Part shown: piece after piece, positions 35,436 to 44,422 of the stretch
Position numbering within the stretch: position 1 is the stretch's first letter
Layout of the letters: each line of letters opens with the position of its first letter
Source: Hydrogenophaga sp040372165
Lineage (GTDB): Bacteria; Pseudomonadota; Gammaproteobacteria; Burkholderiales; Burkholderiaceae_C
Direction of reading: 5' to 3'
Assembly (NCBI RefSeq): GCF_040372165.1
Contig: NZ_BAABWG010000003.1
Location: 1-64,000 of the forward strand
Length of the DNA stretch: 64,000 bases
Made by a program: the position numbers and the translations under genes
The notes under the pieces: model-generated
The model's database searches: none
What the model was told of the DNA's origin: nothing
The model's input: only the letters and a program-made list of their open reading frames with translations

Positions 35436-36386
35436 ATGCCAACTTCATCCAGTCCTTCAAACTCAGCCACGCCGCCCCGCTACCGGGGCATCTTTCCTGT
35501 CGTGCCCACGACCTTCCATCCGGATGGCACGCTTGACCTCGAGAGCCAGAAACGCTGTCTCGACTTCATGATCGATGCGGGTGTTGACGGGCTTTGCATT
35601 CTGGCCAACTTCTCAGAACAGTTTTCCTTGTCCGATGACGAGCGCGAACTGCTGACGCACACCTGCCTTGATCACGTGGGCGGCCGTGTCCCCGTGATCG
35701 TCACCACGACGCACTATGGCACCCGAGTCTGTGCGGAGCGCAGTCGGCGCGCACAGGAGCTGGGCGCGGCCATGGTCATGATCATGCCCCCCTATCACGG
35801 AGCGACGTTCAGGGTGCCGGAAGCCCAGATCCGTGAGTTCTACGCGCGCACCTCTGACGCGATCGACATCCCGATCATGGTGCAAGACGCACCTGCATCC
35901 GGCACCAATCTGTCGGCAGCCTTTCTGGCCGACATGGCCAAAACCATTGAGCACCTGTCCTATTTCAAAGTGGAGGTTCTAGGCGCCGCGAGCAAATTGC
36001 GCGATCTGATCCGCCTGGGTGGAGACGCCATCGAAGGCCCCTGGGACGGAGAAGAGGCCATTACTTTGCTGGCCGACCTTGACGCGGGCGCAACTGGTGC
36101 GATGACGGGCGGAGGCTTTCCTGACGGCATCCGCCCTATCATCGAAGCCCATCGACGAGGCGATCACGAGCAAGCCTTCGAACACTACCAACGATGGCTT
36201 CCATTGATCAACCACGAGAACCGGCAGGGAGGCATTCTGACCGCAAAGGCCTTGATGGCTGAAGGCGGCATCATCACCTGCGAGGCGGGCAGGCATCCAT
36301 TTCCAGCCATGCATCCGGCCGTTCGAGAGGGGTTGATCAGCATCGCGCGGCGGCTCGATCCTATGGTGTTGCGTTGGGCGAAATGA
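35436..36386 (+). CDS. L-2-keto-3-deoxyarabonate dehydratase (DHDPS/NAL family)
   Basis: A 316-aa class I aldolase-fold enzyme. It is predicted to dehydrate L-2-keto-3-deoxyarabonate to 2-ketoglutarate semialdehyde through a Schiff base. ATG 35436 is chosen because RYRGIFPVVPTTFHPDGTLD then starts near residue 15. The Schiff-base lysine is Lys178 in YFKVE. Features such as ILANFSEQFSL, where aldolases carry GTTGE, match the arabonate-dehydratase subgroup. The downstream step is supplied by the dehydrogenase at 23444. An aldolase function cannot be wholly excluded, but the paired dehydratase and dehydrogenase genes favour the dehydratase. Confidence 0.86.
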   Translation: MPTSSSPSNSATPPRYRGIFPVVPTTFHPDGTLDLESQKRCLDFMIDAGVDGLCILANFSEQFSLSDDERELLTHTCLDHVGGRVPVIVTTTHYGTRVCAERSRRAQELGAAMVMIMPPYHGATFRVPEAQIREFYARTSDAIDIPIMVQDAPASGTNLSAAFLADMAKTIEHLSYFKVEVLGAASKLRDLIRLGGDAIEGPWDGEEAITLLADLDAGATGAMTGGGFPDGIRPIIEAHRRGDHEQAFEHYQRWLPLINHENRQGGILTAKALMAEGGIITCEAGRHPFPAMHPAVREGLISIARRLDPMVLRWAK

Positions 36387-36387
36387 C

Positions 36388-37440
36388 ATGGAAACCGCCC
36401 GTGCCAGTGGCGACGCGACCGGCCTGATCGGCATCGACTGGGGAACCTCATCGGTCCGCGCTTTCCGTATGGGCCGACAAGCTGAGCTGCTGGACCAACG
36501 GCACAGCAAGCACGGAATCATGCATCTGCCCCAGGGCGGTTGCCCGCCTGGGAGGATGCCCCGCGCAACCGCATTTGAGCAGGCCTTTCAGGAGCTTTGT
36601 GGTGATTGGATCCAGGAAAGCCCTGGCGCACCCGTCATTGCCAGCGGCATGATCGGGAGCGCACAAGGCTGGCGCCAGGCACCCTATCTGAGGGTGCCCT
36701 GTGACCCGAAGTCTCTCGCACGAACACTGACCACCATTGATCGTGGACCCGGAAACACGCCCATTCATGTCATCGGAGGTCTTGAGCAGACCACCCCTCG
36801 CGCCAACGTCATGCGGGGAGAGGAAACACAGGTTCTGGGAGTCTTGCGGCGATTCGCACACACCGAAAGGCTGCCGCTCGGCCCGCTGCTCATCGGCTTA
36901 CCGGGGACCCACTCGAAATGGGTCTGGGTAAGCGAAGAGGGTTGTATCACGCGTTTCGAAACCGTCATGACAGGCGAGGTATTCGGCTTGCTCTGCCGAC
37001 ACAGCCTTCTGGGCCAAACCATGACGCCGCGCGAGGACGCGACATCGCATATGGGCGCCTTCCGACAGGGTCTGTCGACGGCAAGAGATGAAGGCGCCCG
37101 TCTCGGTGTGCTCTCTGACATTTTCACCACGCGCGCAATGTCACTGAGCGGCCGGTTGGCGCCGAACGAACAAGCCGACTACCTCTCCGGGGTCTTGATC
37201 GGTCACGAAGTGGTTGCCCTTGTCCGCCAGCTAAAACAGGACATGCAGGACATGCAACCTCCTCCTGTTGTGCTGTGCGGCGACAGCCGATTGTGCGAGC
37301 GCTATCGCACGGCCTTGATCGACCAAGGCGTCATGCCCGCCGCCGAGTTCACAGACGCCTGTGCTGAGGGCTTGTGGTCCATTGCTGATCAGGCCGCCCT
37401 CCTGGCCCCGTCACAGGTGCCGCCGACTGCTTCATCATGA
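36388..37440 (+). CDS. dgoK: 2-keto-3-deoxygalactonokinase
   Basis: The enzyme phosphorylates 2-keto-3-deoxy-D-galactonate at O6 using ATP. The 350-aa protein belongs to the DgoK family: LIGIDWGTSSVRAF near residues 12-25 is the ASKHA phosphate-1 motif, and GLPGTHSKWVW near 170 is characteristic. ATG 36388 follows the previous stop by one base. The next gene dgoA overlaps its stop by four bases. Its product is the substrate of DgoA. Confidence 0.93.
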   Translation: METARASGDATGLIGIDWGTSSVRAFRMGRQAELLDQRHSKHGIMHLPQGGCPPGRMPRATAFEQAFQELCGDWIQESPGAPVIASGMIGSAQGWRQAPYLRVPCDPKSLARTLTTIDRGPGNTPIHVIGGLEQTTPRANVMRGEETQVLGVLRRFAHTERLPLGPLLIGLPGTHSKWVWVSEEGCITRFETVMTGEVFGLLCRHSLLGQTMTPREDATSHMGAFRQGLSTARDEGARLGVLSDIFTTRAMSLSGRLAPNEQADYLSGVLIGHEVVALVRQLKQDMQDMQPPPVVLCGDSRLCERYRTALIDQGVMPAAEFTDACAEGLWSIADQAALLAPSQVPPTASS

Positions 37441-38093
37441 CAACACAAGACCAAACCACTGGACCCGCCTCCTGCGCAGTCCGAGAGGCCTTGGCCCGCT
37501 GCCCGCTCGTGGCCATCTTGCGCGGCATCCCGCCAGCTGACGCGCTATCGGTGGCGCAAGCTCTGGTGGAAAAAGGGTTCACACTGATCGAGGTCCCCCT
37601 CAACTCGCCCGCCCCTCTTCGCAGCATTGAAATCATGCGCCGACACCTGCCGGCCGACATCTGTATTGGCGCAGGCACTGTTCTGAGCCCGGGATCGTGC
37701 GCGGATGTGGCCCAGGCTGGCGGGCAATGGGTGGTCATGCCCCACTCCGATGCGGCCGTCATTCAAGCCGCCACGACCCATGGACTCAGTTGTGCAGCGG
37801 GAGTTGCCACACCCAGTGAGGCGTTCGCCGCCTTGAATGCAGGCGCCGATATGCTCAAACTGTTTCCGGCAGAGATGTTGCCTCCATCCGTCGTCAAGGC
37901 TTGGCGTGCAGTGATACCGGCTTCCGTGCCTCTGCTACCAGTGGGAGGCATCAACCCGCAGAACCTGTCGGACTACATGAATGCCGGTGCGAGCGGCTTC
38001 GGCCTCGGTTCCGCCTTGTACCGGGCTGGCGACAACGCAGATATCGTCCGTCAGCGCGCGTCCGCCTTCTTTCAGGCGTGGCGAGATGGTTGA
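37437..38093 (+). CDS. dgoA: 2-dehydro-3-deoxy-6-phosphogalactonate aldolase
   Basis: A class I aldolase (KDPG/KDPGal family) splitting KDPGal to pyruvate and glyceraldehyde-3-phosphate. In the 218-aa protein, Glu in LIEVPLNSP (near 51-59) and the Schiff-base lysine in DMLKLFPAEM (near 139-148) are present. LLPVGGINPQNLSDYMNAGA is the phosphate-binding end. The ATG lies inside the dgoK stop. The typical E. coli DgoA has 205 aa; the extra residues are a short N-terminal extension. Confidence 0.93.
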   Translation: MTTQDQTTGPASCAVREALARCPLVAILRGIPPADALSVAQALVEKGFTLIEVPLNSPAPLRSIEIMRRHLPADICIGAGTVLSPGSCADVAQAGGQWVVMPHSDAAVIQAATTHGLSCAAGVATPSEAFAALNAGADMLKLFPAEMLPPSVVKAWRAVIPASVPLLPVGGINPQNLSDYMNAGASGFGLGSALYRAGDNADIVRQRASAFFQAWRDG

Positions 38094-38142
38094 GGAGCAT
38101 CTCACTGCCCGTCCCCCCATCTCTTGATACCTCAATGACATC

Positions 38143-39291
38143 ATGAAAATCACCCGACTGACGACCTACCTGGTTCCTCCACGTTGGTGCTTCCTCAAAG
38201 TGGAGACCGACGTTGGTATCGATGGCTGGGGCGAGCCGGTGCTGGAAGGGCGTGCGCATGCAGTGGCGGCCATGGTCGATGAACTGTCAGACTACTTGGT
38301 GGGCAAAGACCCGCGTCACATCGAAGACCATTGGACCGTCATGTTTCGGGGGGGCTTCTACCGAGGCGGAGGCGTGCACATGAGCGCCGTGGCTGGCATC
38401 GATCAGGCACTTTGGGACATCAAGGGAAAAGCCTTGGGGGTGCCTGTCAATGAGTTGCTGGGAGGCCCTGTGCGAGACCGCATCCGCGTCTATTCATGGA
38501 TCGGAGGCGATCGTCCGGCCGACACCGCAACGGCAGCCAAAGCAGCGGTTGAACGCGGCTTCACTGCAGTCAAGATGAACGGCACGGAAGAACTGCAGTT
38601 CGTCGACTCTCATGCCAAGGTAGATCGTTGCCTGCAAAACGTCGCGGCGGTCAGGGAAGCCGTTGGGCCCGACGTGGGCATTGGCGTGGACTTTCACGGC
38701 CGGGTTCACAAAGCCATGGCGAAAGTGCTGGTCAAGGAGCTCTCAGACTACCGACTCATGTTCATCGAGGAGCCTGTGCTCAGTGAGCACCACGAAGCCC
38801 TTCGCGATCTCGCCGGCCTGTCATCCACGCCCATTGCCTTGGGAGAGCGCCTCTTTAGCCGCTGGGATTTCAAGCGCATCCTCAGCCAGGGGTACGTGGA
38901 TATCATCCAGCCTGATCCCTCCCATGCTGGCGGGATCACAGAGACACGAAAAATTGCCGCCATGGCCGAGGCCTATGATGTGGCGCTGGCCTTGCACTGC
39001 CCGCTGGGCCCGGTCGCCCTGGCAGCCAACCTGCAACTCGACGCCATCTGCTACAACGCATTCATTCAGGAACAGAGCCTGGGTATCCACTACAACCAGC
39101 GCAACGACCTCCTGGACTACGTCTGCAACCCTTCCGTATTCAAGTACGACGGTGGCATGGTGGGCATCCCGAAAGGACCTGGACTGGGCATTGAGGTCAA
39201 CGAGGCATACGTCAAAGAGCGAGCAGCCGAAGGTCATCGATGGCGCAATCCGATCTGGCGACATGCAGACGGCAGTTTTGCCGAATGGTAG
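38143..39291 (+). CDS. dgoD: D-galactonate dehydratase (enolase superfamily)
   Basis: The enzyme dehydrates D-galactonate to 2-keto-3-deoxygalactonate, feeding DgoK and DgoA. The 382-aa protein belongs to the mandelate racemase group. Metal ligands are Asp183, Glu209 (FIEEP) and Glu235 (LGERL). The general acid/base histidines are His185 (DFHGR) and His285 (LHCPLGP). Length and motifs match E. coli DgoD (382 aa). It is the last gene of the sugar operon; the next gene, purC, is on the other strand. Confidence 0.94.
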   Translation: MKITRLTTYLVPPRWCFLKVETDVGIDGWGEPVLEGRAHAVAAMVDELSDYLVGKDPRHIEDHWTVMFRGGFYRGGGVHMSAVAGIDQALWDIKGKALGVPVNELLGGPVRDRIRVYSWIGGDRPADTATAAKAAVERGFTAVKMNGTEELQFVDSHAKVDRCLQNVAAVREAVGPDVGIGVDFHGRVHKAMAKVLVKELSDYRLMFIEEPVLSEHHEALRDLAGLSSTPIALGERLFSRWDFKRILSQGYVDIIQPDPSHAGGITETRKIAAMAEAYDVALALHCPLGPVALAANLQLDAICYNAFIQEQSLGIHYNQRNDLLDYVCNPSVFKYDGGMVGIPKGPGLGIEVNEAYVKERAAEGHRWRNPIWRHADGSFAEW

Positions 39292-39338
39292 ACGCCCTCC
39301 TCGAACCGTTCAGCCCATCCGCTATCCCTGCAGTTACG

Positions 39339-40253
39339 TCAACCCATGATGCGCTCGAGTGCTTCCTGGTATTTGGCCGAGGTTTTCTCGATCACGTCCT
39401 TGGGCAGGCGTGGTGCGGGCGGGGTCTTGTCCCAGGGCTTGCCGTTGACCTTGGCCGTTTCGAGCCAGTCGCGCAGGAACTGCTTGTCGTAGCTGGGCGG
39501 ATTGCTGCCAACGGCGTACTGGTCGGCCGGCCAGTAGCGGGAAGAGTCGGGCGTGAGCACTTCGTCCATGAGCACCACGTTGCCATCAGCATCCAGGCCG
39601 AACTCGAACTTGGTGTCGGCAATGATGATGCCCTTGGTCAGGGCGATCTCGGCCGCAGCCTTGTACAGGGCAATGGAGGTGTCGCGGATCCTGGCTGCCA
39701 GCTCGGCGCCGATCATCTCGACCGTGCGCTCGTAGGTGATGTTCTCATCGTGTTCGCCAACCGCAGCTTTGGCTGCCGGAGTGAAGATGGGCTCTGGCAG
39801 CTTGGACGCGTTGTCCAGACCTTCGGGCAGGGGCACGCCACAAACCGAACGACTTTCCTGGTATTCCTTCCAGCCGCTGCCGGCCAGATAGCCACGCACC
39901 ACGGCTTCCACCGGAATGGGCTTGAGGCGCTGCACCAGCATGGAGCGGCCTTCCACCTGCGGCAAGTCCTCGGCGGACACCACGCTTTCGGGGGCATCGC
40001 CGGTCAGGTGAATGGGGCAGATGTTCAGGCCTTTGGGCCCGAGCTGGTCGAACCAGAACAGGGAGAGCCGGGTCAGCAGCTTGCCCTTGCCCGGAATGGG
40101 CTCGCCCATGATGACGTCGTACGCACTGATGCGGTCGGAGGCCACCATCAGGATGCGATCGTCGCCCACGGCATAGTTGTCGCGGACCTTCCCGCGCGCC
40201 ATCAGCGGCAGGGATTTGAGGGCAGAGGTATGGACGGATTTTTGTTCAGGCAT
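39339..40253 (-). CDS. purC: Phosphoribosylaminoimidazole-succinocarboxamide synthase (SAICAR synthetase)
   Basis: The enzyme joins CAIR and aspartate in purine synthesis. ATG 40253 yields 304 aa starting MPEQKSVHTSALKSLPLMAR; a further-upstream ATG at 40292 adds 13 unconserved residues. Conserved stretches are ARGKVRDNYAVGDDRILMVA (residues 18-37), VEAVVRGYLAGSGWKEYQ near 110 and LIDEVLTPDSSRYW-like VVLMDEVLTPDSSRYW near 218. The extended length is that of the yeast-like/betaproteobacterial form. It is convergent with dgoD and marks the right end of the sugar island. Confidence 0.95.
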   Translation of the reverse strand: MPEQKSVHTSALKSLPLMARGKVRDNYAVGDDRILMVASDRISAYDVIMGEPIPGKGKLLTRLSLFWFDQLGPKGLNICPIHLTGDAPESVVSAEDLPQVEGRSMLVQRLKPIPVEAVVRGYLAGSGWKEYQESRSVCGVPLPEGLDNASKLPEPIFTPAAKAAVGEHDENITYERTVEMIGAELAARIRDTSIALYKAAAEIALTKGIIIADTKFEFGLDADGNVVLMDEVLTPDSSRYWPADQYAVGSNPPSYDKQFLRDWLETAKVNGKPWDKTPPAPRLPKDVIEKTSAKYQEALERIMG

Positions 40254-40297
40254 CCGCCTATTATCGGTCCTGTCGGGCCAAAGCTCGCGCAACAGAA

Positions 40298-41557
40298 TCA
40301 GCCGACAGCGGTTTTGTGGGCCTTGCGCACGCGCGCGACGTCATGCGGCAGCGACAAGCCAAGCTCTGCACGCCCCATGGCGACCCGGGCCTGCTCGGCA
40401 GCCGCGTCAGACATGCGCAGGTCACTGCACCGCACCAGCGCGCCCAGGTGCTGCTGCAATGCCATGCCCAGCTCCACCAGGCTTGCCCCATCGCGGCTGA
40501 TGGGGTCGTACCCGGCGCGCACAAACTCGCCCTCGTCCAGACCCACCATGGTCAGATGGTCCAGCGGCTTCACGTCCGGTGGTTCGTCCGCCTCAAAGCC
40601 TGGTCTGAGTCGCAACAGCAGGCGGGTGAGCACCGTCAGCACCTGAAACGCCGTGCCCGGATCGTTGACGGCTGGCGAAAGCGCGCGCTGTGCCACCTCG
40701 CTGATCACGCCCAGACCAAACATCGGGTCCTGATCAAAGCTGCGGTCGTGCTGGATGACAAACGCATGCTGCACCGTTCGCACGGCATCTTCCGGGCATT
40801 CGCCTTCGACCACGGCCAGCACGGTGTCATGCAGGATGAACGCTCCAGGCCGAACCCGCACATGCACGGTGGCACCCGTTTCGCTGGCCAGTTCATTGAG
40901 GCTGAGGAGGTTGATATGGGTCAGATATCCCGCCGCATTGATGAACACCCGGGTGCCATCGGGCACTTGCACCGGGGCCATGCGGCAGCCCATGAGCGGC
41001 GCGACGTGGTATTCGTCGATCACCTTGCAGGCCGCTCTCTCCAGCTTCTCCAGCGTGCTGGGCAGGCGGCCAAGGTGCGAAAGGGTCTTGACCCATTTGA
41101 TCAGGGTGAAGATCAGGTACACCAGCACGCCGACCGTGCAGGCAAACAGCACGAAGCGCCCCGAAGCTCCGTAATAGTCCATTCCCAGTGCTGTCTTGGC
41201 AATGACGGCATAGATGAAGGCGGCAATGAAGCTGGCAATGGCAATGCGCGTGCTGTCATCGGCCATGACCAGCTCGGTGGCGCGCGGCGACGCGCTGCTC
41301 GATGCCGACGCAAAGGCCGAGAGCATGATGCCCAGGGAGAAGGTCGTCACCGACAACATGCTTGAGGCAATGACGGTCAGCAGGGAATCAATCGTCTCGA
41401 TCCTGATGTCGGGTACCAGGTCATGGTCGAGCCAGTTGTTGACCAGCGCAGCGGCCAAGGCCAACAGCACCGCCAACGCACTGGCTGCGGCAGGGGTGGT
41501 CCAGATGAGGTTGCGTGGGTCCCTCAGCCAGAGGCTCAGCCGGTAAAGAATGGACAT
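40298..41557 (-). CDS. DUF2254 family membrane protein
   Basis: A 419-aa protein with four predicted transmembrane segments in the first 150 residues (near 25-40, 60-85, 105-125 and 130-155). A large soluble C-terminal region follows. The segment TVIASSMLSVTTFSLGIMLS and the C-terminal HDRSFDQDPMFGLGVISEVA and ALSPAVNDPGTAFQ are hallmarks of DUF2254, a widespread family of unknown function. It has no functional link to its neighbours that I can see. Confidence 0.87.
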   Translation of the reverse strand: MSILYRLSLWLRDPRNLIWTTPAAASALAVLLALAAALVNNWLDHDLVPDIRIETIDSLLTVIASSMLSVTTFSLGIMLSAFASASSSASPRATELVMADDSTRIAIASFIAAFIYAVIAKTALGMDYYGASGRFVLFACTVGVLVYLIFTLIKWVKTLSHLGRLPSTLEKLERAACKVIDEYHVAPLMGCRMAPVQVPDGTRVFINAAGYLTHINLLSLNELASETGATVHVRVRPGAFILHDTVLAVVEGECPEDAVRTVQHAFVIQHDRSFDQDPMFGLGVISEVAQRALSPAVNDPGTAFQVLTVLTRLLLRLRPGFEADEPPDVKPLDHLTMVGLDEGEFVRAGYDPISRDGASLVELGMALQQHLGALVRCSDLRMSDAAAEQARVAMGRAELGLSLPHDVARVRKAHKTAVG

Positions 41558-41611
41558 CGCGTTAGGTTAGGGTTCTTCGTGTTCGATCAAGGTCAGGTAG
41601 CGATGAGGCTT

Positions 41612-42970
41612 TCACGCCTGCGCATCCGGCAATCGCCAGGCGATGAAGGCACCCGCGGCGGCCATGGCACTGAGCAACAGGATACCGGCCATCGCGCTGA
41701 AACCAATGACCACACTGACGCCAGCACCAATGACCAGCAAGGCGACGCCGATCAAGGTGTTGCTCACCGCGACATAGTCGGTTCGGTTGTCCTTGCCGGC
41801 CATGTCCACCAATTGCGTCTTGCGCCCGATGCGCACGCCCGCGTGGGCGACGCCGAGAATGAACATCACCACCGCATAAAAGGCCATGTGCTCGGTGGCC
41901 TGCGGCCAGGCGGTTTGCGCCAACCAGACCAGCACACCCAGCACGGCTGCAATGAGCGCGCCTGCCGCCATGGTCAAACGGCTGGAGGCATCGGACCACA
42001 CGCCCCAGAAGGAAGAACTCAGCGTTCCGGCCAGACCAGAGGCGACCATCAAGCCGCCCAGCGTCGCCAGGGATTCGCCGGTGGACGACTGGGCCATGCC
42101 CACGTACACCGGCCCGACCAGCGCCGTCGAAATCATCAGACCACGGGCCAGCAAAAACCATTGCAGAGGACGCTCGCGCAGCAGCAGTTGCATCTGCGAC
42201 TTCACCAGATCCCCCAAGCCGCGTCCACCGTCGGTGGCGCCCGGGTGCTCGCGGATGCCCCAGTACACCAGGGCAGCCAGCACCCAGCACAGACCTGCGC
42301 CCAGAATCATGCCGCCCAGCCAACTGTCGGATTGTTTGACGGACGGTTGCAGCAACAAAAGCAAACCCACTGCGCCGCCGACCAGACCGGACGCCGTGGC
42401 CGCATAGCCAGAGACGCGCCCGCGCCGGCCCTTGGATACCGTTTTGCCCAAGGTGTCTTTGGCCGCAATGGACGCCACGCCGCGGGACAAGCTGAAGATG
42501 GCCAACAGCGCCAACATGGCCCAGCCGGCAACCGCGCCGTCCAGCACACCGCTCCATGCCAGCGCGCCCATGAGCAGCACGCACAAGCCCTCCACCAGAC
42601 TGGCCACAGCCCAGAAGCCCTTGCGCACTTCAAAGTGGCGAATCCAGCCGCCCACCAGCATTTGCGGCAGCAGAGAGAGCGACTCGCGGATGGGCACCAG
42701 CATGCCGACCAGATAGCCAGGCGCCCCCACCACACCGAGCAGCCAGGGCAGCACGATCTTGGCATCAGCCAGCACGTCCCCGGTTTTGCTCAGCGCCTGG
42801 CTGAGCACTTGCCGCAAGAAGCTGTCGGGCTGTTCGCTGCACTGGCTGTCAGGGATGTCGCGACACAGGCGAGCCTCATCTTCTGCGGTCAGCAATTCGT
42901 AGAGGTCTTCCTTCCAATCTTCAGTGGAGATGGATGTGGGCGTGGACTTGTTTGAGGCAGTCTCGGGCAT
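41612..42970 (-). CDS. MFS transporter
   Basis: A 452-aa protein with about twelve hydrophobic segments from residue 75 onward. It begins with a 70-residue hydrophilic N-terminal extension (EDWKEDLYELLTAEDEARLC) that is unusual for the superfamily. The first transmembrane region carries LPWLLGVVGAPGYLVGMLVP, and the cytoplasmic loop has KGRRGRVSGYAATASGLVGG. The substrate is unknown. It lies 54 bp upstream of the DUF2254 gene on the same strand, so the two may be cotranscribed. Confidence 0.85.
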   Translation of the reverse strand: MPETASNKSTPTSISTEDWKEDLYELLTAEDEARLCRDIPDSQCSEQPDSFLRQVLSQALSKTGDVLADAKIVLPWLLGVVGAPGYLVGMLVPIRESLSLLPQMLVGGWIRHFEVRKGFWAVASLVEGLCVLLMGALAWSGVLDGAVAGWAMLALLAIFSLSRGVASIAAKDTLGKTVSKGRRGRVSGYAATASGLVGGAVGLLLLLQPSVKQSDSWLGGMILGAGLCWVLAALVYWGIREHPGATDGGRGLGDLVKSQMQLLLRERPLQWFLLARGLMISTALVGPVYVGMAQSSTGESLATLGGLMVASGLAGTLSSSFWGVWSDASSRLTMAAGALIAAVLGVLVWLAQTAWPQATEHMAFYAVVMFILGVAHAGVRIGRKTQLVDMAGKDNRTDYVAVSNTLIGVALLVIGAGVSVVIGFSAMAGILLLSAMAAAGAFIAWRLPDAQA

Positions 42971-43037
42971 GCTCGAACTCTAACGGCATGTGCAGCGATC
43001 TTGTGTAGGAAGACGCCGCACATTGGCCGCCGAGGGC

Positions 43038-43066
43038 GAAAAAAAGCCCGCCTTGTGGGCGGGCTT
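43038..43066 (-). terminator. Rho-independent terminator of the aldolase gene
   Basis: On the minus strand a GCCCGCC/GGCGGGC stem (43046-43064, 5-base loop, extended by AA/TT pairs) is followed by a run of seven Ts. It lies about 60 bp after the aldolase stop, between that gene and the MFS gene, and is a textbook intrinsic terminator. Confidence 0.88.
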
Positions 43067-43124
43067 CCAGCCCGGAGGGTCGATCGCTGACCCTTCAGGC
43101 GTTACACGATGAGGCTTGGTGGGC

Positions 43125-44189
43125 TCAGACGACCTTCTGGGCCAATTCACCAGCGGCGTATTTCTGGGCCATCTGGTCCAGGCTGACGCCTTTGATCTTG
43201 CTGGCCTGGCCTTCGCAGCCGAATTCCTGGTAGCGCTGCTTGCAGATGGCCTTGGCCGCTTCACGGGCCGGCTTCATCCACTCGCGCATGTCGAACTTCT
43301 CAGGATTTTCGACCTGGAACTTGCGCACCGCGCCGGTCATGGCCATGCGGATGTCAGTGTCGATGTTGATCTTGCGAACGCCGTGCTTGATGGCTTCCTG
43401 GATTTCAGCCACGGGCACGCCGTAGGTCTGCTTCATCTTGCCGCCGTACTCATTGATGATGGCGAGCAGGTCTTGCGGCACCGAAGAAGAGCCGTGCATC
43501 ACCAGGTGGGTGTTGGGGATGCGGGCGTGGATTTCCTTGACGCGGGAAATGGCCAGCACGTCGCCGGTGGGTGGGCGAGTGAACTTGTAGGCGCCGTGGC
43601 TGGTGCCGATGGCAATGGCCAAAGCGTCAAGCTGGGTGGCTTTGACGAACTGGGCGGCTTCTTCCGGGTCGGTCAGCATCTGGCTGTGGTCCAGCTTGCC
43701 GACAGCGCCCACGCCGTCTTCCTCACCGGCTTCACCGGTTTCCAAAGAGCCCAGGCAGCCGAGCTCGCCTTCCACGGTGGCGCCAATCTTGTGGGCCATG
43801 GCCACGACTTGCTGGGTCACGCTCACGTTGTAGTCGAAGTTGGACGGGGTCTTGCCGTCTTCCTTGAGCGAGCCGTCCATCATGACGGAACCAAAGCCCA
43901 GGTCCAGCGCGCCTTGGCAGATGGCCGGGCTGGTGCCGTGGTCCTGGTGCATGACCAGTGGGATATTGGGGTAGGCCTCGCAAGCGGCCTGGATCAGGTG
44001 CTTGATGAAGCTCTCGCCAGCGTACTTGCGCGCGCCAGCGCTGGCCTGCAGGATGACCGGCGCACCGACCTCGTCCGAAGCGGCCATCACGGCCTGGACC
44101 TGTTCGAGGTTGTTGACGTTGAATGCCGGGATGCCATAGCCGTTTTCAGCGGCATGGTCGAGCAGTTCGCGCATGGAGACGAGTGGCAT
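43125..44189 (-). CDS. fba: Class II fructose-1,6-bisphosphate aldolase
   Basis: A zinc-dependent aldolase of glycolysis, gluconeogenesis and the Calvin cycle, 354 aa, of the CbbA/Fba type common in Burkholderiales. The start is MPLVSMRELLDHAAENGYGI. Zinc-site residues are in VMHQDHGTSP near 80-89 and in VMHGSSSVPQDLL near 233. The phosphate loop GVRKINIDTDIRMAMTG is near 270. Pyruvate kinase lies further upstream on the same strand but is separated by a 736-bp repeat-bearing gap. Direct repeats of TTGGTAAC precede the start. Confidence 0.95.
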   Translation of the reverse strand: MPLVSMRELLDHAAENGYGIPAFNVNNLEQVQAVMAASDEVGAPVILQASAGARKYAGESFIKHLIQAACEAYPNIPLVMHQDHGTSPAICQGALDLGFGSVMMDGSLKEDGKTPSNFDYNVSVTQQVVAMAHKIGATVEGELGCLGSLETGEAGEEDGVGAVGKLDHSQMLTDPEEAAQFVKATQLDALAIAIGTSHGAYKFTRPPTGDVLAISRVKEIHARIPNTHLVMHGSSSVPQDLLAIINEYGGKMKQTYGVPVAEIQEAIKHGVRKINIDTDIRMAMTGAVRKFQVENPEKFDMREWMKPAREAAKAICKQRYQEFGCEGQASKIKGVSLDQMAQKYAAGELAQKVV

Positions 44190-44211
44190 GGATTTCCCCT
44201 ATCAAAACAAG

Positions 44212-44230
44212 TTGGTAACCGATTGGTAAC
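44212..44230. promoter_or_regulatory. Direct TTGGTAAC repeat upstream of fba
   Basis: TTGGTAAC occurs at 44212-44219 and again at 44223-44230, an 11-bp period, about one helical turn. The pair lies 23-41 bp upstream of the aldolase start. It could be an activator or repressor site, or overlap the leader. No matching regulator family was recognised. Confidence 0.4.
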
Positions 44231-44354
44231 TCGGGGGATTCTAACGCGGATGCGGGTTTCCACTTAGGGACCATGGGTCTCGAATCCAACTCGTTGGTGG
44301 GTTTTGGCGCTCGAATGAGGTACTTTGCCTTTGAGAACCGGTCTTTTTCGGTTT

Positions 44355-44422
44355 TTCTTCTTTTTCTTTCCCCCCCTATCCCCCCCGCCCCTTTCCACCC
44401 CCGCCGGGGCGGAAAGGGGAGC
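44355..44422. repeat. Left arm of a long imperfect inverted repeat
   Basis: This 68-bp arm starts with a pyrimidine tract (TTCTTCTTTTTCTTTCC...), continues through C-runs broken by CCTATCC, and ends in the internal palindrome CCCCTTTCC...GGAAAGGGG (about 44390-44420). Its reverse complement matches 44804-44872 with few mismatches. Each arm alone can fold into a strong hairpin. Confidence 0.75.

Noticed and set aside
35436..36386. Dihydrodipicolinate synthase (DapA) for the DHDPS-family protein
   Set aside because: The GTTGE-type motif of DapA is replaced (ANFSEQ), and the gene sits between arabinonate dehydratase and dgoK, which favours the 2-keto-3-deoxyarabonate dehydratase.
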